A DNA stretch of 64,000 nt, from positions 566,001-630,000 of the forward strand of contig CAJNDS010002117.1 in NCBI GenBank assembly GCA_905221605.1. The letters run 5' to 3'. The notes below the pieces were generated by a model, which saw only the letters and a list, made by a program, of their open reading frames with translations, was not told where the DNA came from and did not search any database. This document shows positions 59,125-64,000 of the stretch, piece after piece. This DNA comes from Symbiodinium natans (Eukaryota; Sar; Dinophyceae; Suessiales; Symbiodiniaceae). A program made the translations under genes and the position numbers. Every line of letters starts with the position of its first letter. The first letter of the stretch is position 1.

Positions 59125-60355
59125 AAACCCAGTGAGATGGCAGCTGCGGTGTCATGTGTCAGGAAGGCATGGGAAGGCATGTGAGCAGGGCCTGGCTAGG
59201 AGCGATACCCACTTGCTTCGTAAACAAAGGGCCAAGTCTTATGTGGACCTTCACGGGCCTCGATGGACCTGTGGGAACCGGGACATGCTTGCATGACACA
59301 ATTCTCACCAAAGCCCACGCTTGATGGTTTCGGGTTGCGGCAGCAACAGGTTAGTTCCTGCTTGCTCACTCCACGATACATCCCCGAAACGACATTTCAA
59401 CGATCATGCTCGCCCTTGCCATAAATCGCCCTTGCCATGAATGCAGTGACTGACTATTGACTTTGCCCATGGCCATCAATGGTTTGACTGAAGCCAAGTA
59501 CACAAAGTACGTGACCTCCATGAGCAAAAAATCAACAAAGATGCCCTCAGCCGAACAAATCGTGCAACAAACCTGCCCAAGCCCTCCAACTTCAAACTCC
59601 CACACCCTGCAGCTCAACCCGCGGGGCCAGGTCGCGAATAAAGGCGCGCACGCGCCTTGCTTCACAGAAAGGGGCCGGTGCACAATGGCCGCTTGAACTT
59701 TCGCAATTTGAGGCTCACAGGTTTTCTGGTTGGGACAGTTGGGTTCGGGCGAACAATTGTTTTCCGTTGCCCAATGCTTGATGGGGTTGTAAATTTGAGG
59801 CTGTTGGCGGCACAATTGAGAGGATTCAATAAGGCCCTCCGTGAAAACGAGCGCAAGTTCCTGGCCTGTGATGAGTCGAGGTCCGTCACAACTCCCCCCT
59901 GGGTCCGCCTTAAAATGGCAACCCCAAAACGGGCCAATCTGCAGAAGCGATCATCTTCTCCCAGTGCGGACCCAGCCCTTGGCGTAGGCGCCCGGATGTT
60001 CCTGTTTTACATTGTTTTACCCAATCTTCGACAGCAAGCTTTTGCTTCCCCCTGTTCCTGTTCCTGCAGAGCATCGCCATCCGAAAGTAATGCAGGGCAC
60101 CTCAGAAGGGAACTGGCCCAGGTCTTCTCAAAACATGGAACAGGCGGCCATGCCAGCCATGCGGGAAGATCAGGTGGAGCGTTGTTGAGGCCACAGATGG
60201 TGGTGCCAAAATGGTTTAGGAGTCTTGTGGCTCTTGGACCGAGCACATACCCTGTTGGCATCTGAAGCGTGAAGGACCCGTTGGCGAGATCGGAACGAGG
60301 CAGAGGATGGCAAAGGATTCGGACTCAGACGAATTGCCTTATGACCTCGGTAATT
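59125..60355. other. No firmly supported gene
   Basis: Possible minus segments at 59300-59345 (ELTCCCRNPKPSSVGF, before GTGAGA) and 60060-60255 (YVLGPRATRLLNHFGTTICG). Their phases are not consistent. Confidence 0.3.
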
Positions 60356-60361
60356 GCACAC

Positions 60362-60442
60362 CTGCACCAAGAGATCAGGAGTTCAAGGGCCCTTCGACTG
60401 CCCAAGAAGTACTTCTTTGGGCCTCCAGATGCCTCGCAGATC
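60362..60442 (-). CDS. Candidate exon, unidentified
   Basis: After CCTGAG then G, 26 codons with both ends split, donor GTGTGC. Reads ICEASGGPKKYFLGSRRALE, LLISWC. The upstream frame stays open (KTLVVLDAHPLLPLNSDRAV), so the exon may be longer. Confidence 0.45.
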
Positions 60443-60666
60443 CTCAGGACGGCTCTGTCAGAGTTCAGGGGAAGCAAAGGATGCGCATCCAAAACAACCA
60501 ACGTTTTCTGCCTGTTGCACCGTGCCGTTCGAAAGCGCCTGCTGACCATCTTGAGGCTCACGCTACGACGTGTGTGGACATAGGTGCCTTTGAATCAGGA
60601 GGAGCGCATACCATGTGTGCGCGGAGCCCAATCGAGTTATTGAAGCCCAACCGATACAAGAGGAAA

Positions 60667-60667
60667 G

Positions 60668-60707
<40 letters not shown>

Positions 60708-60770
60708 GAGCGAGAGAGTGAGAGAGATAGATAGAGGGAGAGAGAGAAAGAGAAAGAGAGTGTTGGTAAC
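60667..60770. repeat. (GA)n tract
   Basis: Nearly pure purine GA repeat with gata interruptions. Confidence 0.95.
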
Positions 60771-60774
60771 GAGA

Positions 60775-63700
60775 TACGCATCGGTTTGCTCATCACGCGG
60801 CCAGAGATGATGAGCCAACGGCCATAAGTGAGTCGGGTGGAGCCATGACCACAAAACCAATTCAACGACGAGTTCCTGCTGCGGAGGACGAGTTGGGTCA
60901 GGTCGCCAAGCACGGTCCAAACCGGGTGTCGGGACATTCGGACACTCACACTTCAATCAACTTTCTGTTTCTCAGGGTTCAAGGCTTCAAGGGGCTCAAG
61001 CCGCAATGACTTGGTGCAATGAACAAGCGCGACTAAATTGCATGTCCAGCCCAGCAAAAGGGCGCCCCACTCCCTACCCGAGCCATGCGTTGCGACATGT
61101 TGTGAAGAGCTCCCCTCAATTCAACTGAACGAAACCCCTCAGTGCAGCGTATGGCGCCGGTTGCTTCCCGGAGCTGCCCCGTAGTCTCCGTAGTGCCCGT
61201 AGTCCCCGTAGTCCTGGAGGGAGGATTCTGGAAATCTCCTCGAACCTTCTCACCAACACACTTGCCAACTTGCGGTCCTTTCTCTCATTTTCTCTCCCAT
61301 GCCGCCCGGAAAACTTGAAACCTGGTCTTTAAAGCAGACCTCGCAAACAATTGACCCGTTTTAAGCCGGTGAGACGTGTCAGACATGTCTCAAGCACCTA
61401 CTAAAGTGGGCGCGACATTTGCTGTCACTTTCAATGGCAACCAGTGGGCCACATGGGCCACTTCCCATGTGACTGTCCAGTGTTTCACGGGTCGCAGCTT
61501 TCTTCGGGCATGAGGCATTGAGCATTGGCCCCCAGCCCAACCCCATGAATATTGCCACTGCTGTGCCGGCAACTCGGCAGGGTGCGTTTGGATCAACGCA
61601 TCGATGGTAAGCAGCAACCGCAAGGCCCACGCAACTATGACAGCAGAGCAAATCTACACAGAGTGTGGGCCATTATGTCCAAACCGATGGAGATGACTCA
61701 AGCTCGACCCCGCAACACCTCAAACATCCAAAAGCCACCTCGAATGACCCCAAACCCTAATCAACCCCTGTTAACCCCTGTTAACCCATCCTCACGGCGC
61801 TTTGGCGGAGGCAGGTCAAAGGGCATCTGGGCTCTTCGGGCCACAGACCTGGCAGCGCGGCTTTGAAGGACTCATGTCTAATGTGGAGGGAGTCTTCTGA
61901 ATTCTCCGTTGCGGTTGTGGTCTTGGTTAGATTAGATCGGGTTCAAGTGGTCCCTCTCTACCTCAGTACCATTTCTTAAGGTGTCGAGAGGCCGATTTGA
62001 AGCAGCGGGCGCATTTCCTTGCTGTGCTCCGCCGACAAGCAGAAAGATCTTTGCTATCCGCTGCCTTCAGGAGAAACTGCTGGGCTTAGATAGCTTTGCC
62101 ATCAAGCTCCGCCTTACTGCTAAGCGATATCCAAGTTTTGGGTGCTTCTGAACTCCTGGCTGCGCACGCTGCGCAGGGAGCGCAGTGCCCAAGTGCACAG
62201 CATCCTCAGCTTGGCTCGAAGATGGTCCGATTCCTTTTGCAGAAGTATGCGTTAACACAATGCACTTGCTTGAGCGTGCCATCTTCAGTTGAGGCGCCGC
62301 CTCTGTGCAAACCACATCCGCCACTAGATCTTTTTCTGTGTGTTGCGCAGTCCTCGGCAAGGAAACACCAAGGAAGTCAGCTCTAGCTGTGTGCTTAGGA
62401 CCAGCCCGGCATGCAACACATGGGCCTCTCCCCAAAACTCACTTGGATCTACTTTTAGGTCTACTTTTGGATCTAATTACTTTCAGATCTATTTTCCGAT
62501 CTGCTTTCTGCCCAGAGTCTACGCGGCGACGCACTTGGACATGCCAACTTCAGACTCCGATGGCTCAAGGCAAGACTCCACGCCGTTTTGTTAGGTTCCC
62601 AGGGCTTTGGGCACTTGCTAGCACTTCATGGCCCTTTAAGCGCCTCAGCTTGAGAGAGCTATATAGTGTTTCCCTCTGAAAGGTTCAACAGCTTGCAGCA
62701 AAGAAGCTCCCCTGAATGCTGTTGAGGAGAGCCTCTGCCAACTCTTGCTGCGCTTACAAAGCTGAGGGTTTGGGACTCAACACTCAAACCAAGTAGAAGA
62801 ATAGCAGTCAAAGCAACATATGCAGCAAGTGCAGTTGCGCGCGTGCTTGAGGCAAAGTAGTTTCTGAAACTATCTCTTGGGGCTTGTCTTTCTCAAGAGC
62901 TGCACACGATCTGCATACCTGAAGCGTAATGAACAAGCTTAAGATGTGTTACATAGTCATCCACGTGAGAACGCCTTGGTCGCATTGTCCGAGTCCTGCC
63001 GCTGCCTGCGATGAGACGATGTCTTGCACACTTGGAACTATGACGGCTGGAGGCAGCCTGCAGCAGCATGTAGCAGCACATACAACTTAGACTTAGATCC
63101 TCGTCGAAGAGCACTGATGCCCACTAGCCCTCACTACAGAAACCTCGGCAGAGAAATAGCTTGGGATAACTTGGCTACTGAGCGCTGGAATCAGGCCAGG
63201 TCTGCTAGGCGTGCTATGTCGGTGACTGGTGTGTGTTGGCGGCCCTTGGAACTATACAAAGCTCACCGAGCCGCTTTGCATCTTCGTGCTTTGCGTCCAT
63301 GAGATCCTTCCTCTTCCTAAGGCAGCGTGTTGTTATTGAAGCACGCTTCTCACGCGCTGCAACCAATCGATGGCAGCCGCAACCGTAACGCAAAGCTTTG
63401 TTCTGCAATGTTCTGCAATTTCTTCCTGCTGCCCCTCACGTTCTGACCCTGACAGGCGCTGAACCTGCTACAGCTTGTACCGCATAGAAAATCTCAGAGT
63501 TGCCATTCCCACTGGGTGCAAATGGGGCAACTGCGCATCAGCTTGAAACTCTAGCCCCCCCCCTGCTTCCCCTTGGTTTGCTCGTGAAAAAAGCTTCGAA
63601 CAAATAAAAGCTACAGAAACGGATTCCTCATCCCCCTGAAGTCCGCGGCCACTCCAACATGACCAGGTCACCGCCGTATAAAAGTTCACCCCAACTCAGG

Positions 63701-64000
63701 CCTAACAACTGCCGACGAAGGAGCTTTTTGCTTGACAGCTTATCGAGTTCCTCCAGCGTCAACTTCGAATGGTCCATCCTGGAGTCCCAACGTGGTGTCG
63801 ACGCCGTGCGGTTTATGGCAGGACATTCACCAGAATCGACACGGCAAAAAGAATCTCAAACTCTGTCGTTTCGGAGCCAACATCCTAAATCCCCAGTGGC
63901 CCGCTTAGTCACCGCTAGAAATTCCTCGACACCAAACCACCAGAACTGCCATCTCAACACCTTCTGCAGCGAGACCAAGCCACACTGGCACTTGCACTAG
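60775..64000. other. No firmly supported gene
   Basis: A short cgtagtccc tandem at 61180-61220. Open frames compete at 61385-61650 and 62100-62430 on both strands. 63470-63700 minus may end an exon (FQADAQLPHLHPVGMATLRF then a TAG). None is strong enough to call. Confidence 0.35.

Overview
The window reads as nuclear DNA of a dinoflagellate, probably Symbiodiniaceae or a relative. The reasons are: coding sequence in many short exons; introns that end in AG followed by G, with GT, GC and apparently GA donors; a protein with mucin-like and dinoflagellate-type beta-sandwich repeats; a BT1-family (folate/biopterin-type) transporter; degenerate TTTAGGG/CCCTAAA blocks; and very heavy simple-sequence content. 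There is no bacterial operon structure, and I saw no rRNA, tRNA or CRISPR array.

Every stretch I could support as coding lies on the minus strand, which fits the one-directional gene tracts known in these genomes. Most exons lack a start codon and are only 30-230 bp, so they were found by reading frames on both strands and requiring intron phases to match. From right to left (the transcription direction) they are: single exons at 60.4 and 59.1 kb; a BT1 transporter at 56.9-58.7 kb; exons of unknown genes at 55.5, 54.9 and 51.3 kb; an eight-exon gene at 45.7-49.9 kb with three tandem modules of an 'FDP..T.DGN' motif plus a Tyr/Gly/Arg/Asp-rich stretch; exons of one or more unknown genes at 37.2-38.9, 35.0, 34.2 and 29.9 kb; a phase-consistent six-exon unknown gene at 27.7-28.8 kb; further unknown exons at 24.9, 17.5, 13.0-13.4 and 10.2-10.6 kb; two zinc-binding-looking exons at 7.2-7.5 kb; a possible carbohydrate-binding-like pair of exons at 5.4-5.6 kb with a coiled-coil-like exon at 4.5 kb; and a Ser/Thr-rich mucin-like protein that runs off the left edge (1-2.4 kb).

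Between the exons lie simple repeats and degenerate minisatellites: a 2 kb GT/GC tract at 13.7-15.8 kb, TATATT/TATATC at 11.4 kb, a CCCCACA heptamer at 12.2 kb, CT/CTT tracts at 30.7-32.7 kb, several hundred-bp dispersed repeat families at 43-44 kb, opposed telomere-like blocks at 44.5-44.9 kb, and AGT/AGGTAGT arrays at 55.8-56.9 kb. Some AT-rich islands (about 3.0-3.4, 48.8-49.0 and 53.9-54.1 kb) differ sharply from their surroundings.

Exon calls are made by eye from frame, phase and splice signals. They have no transcript or database support here, and gene boundaries between neighbouring exon clusters are often unknown.
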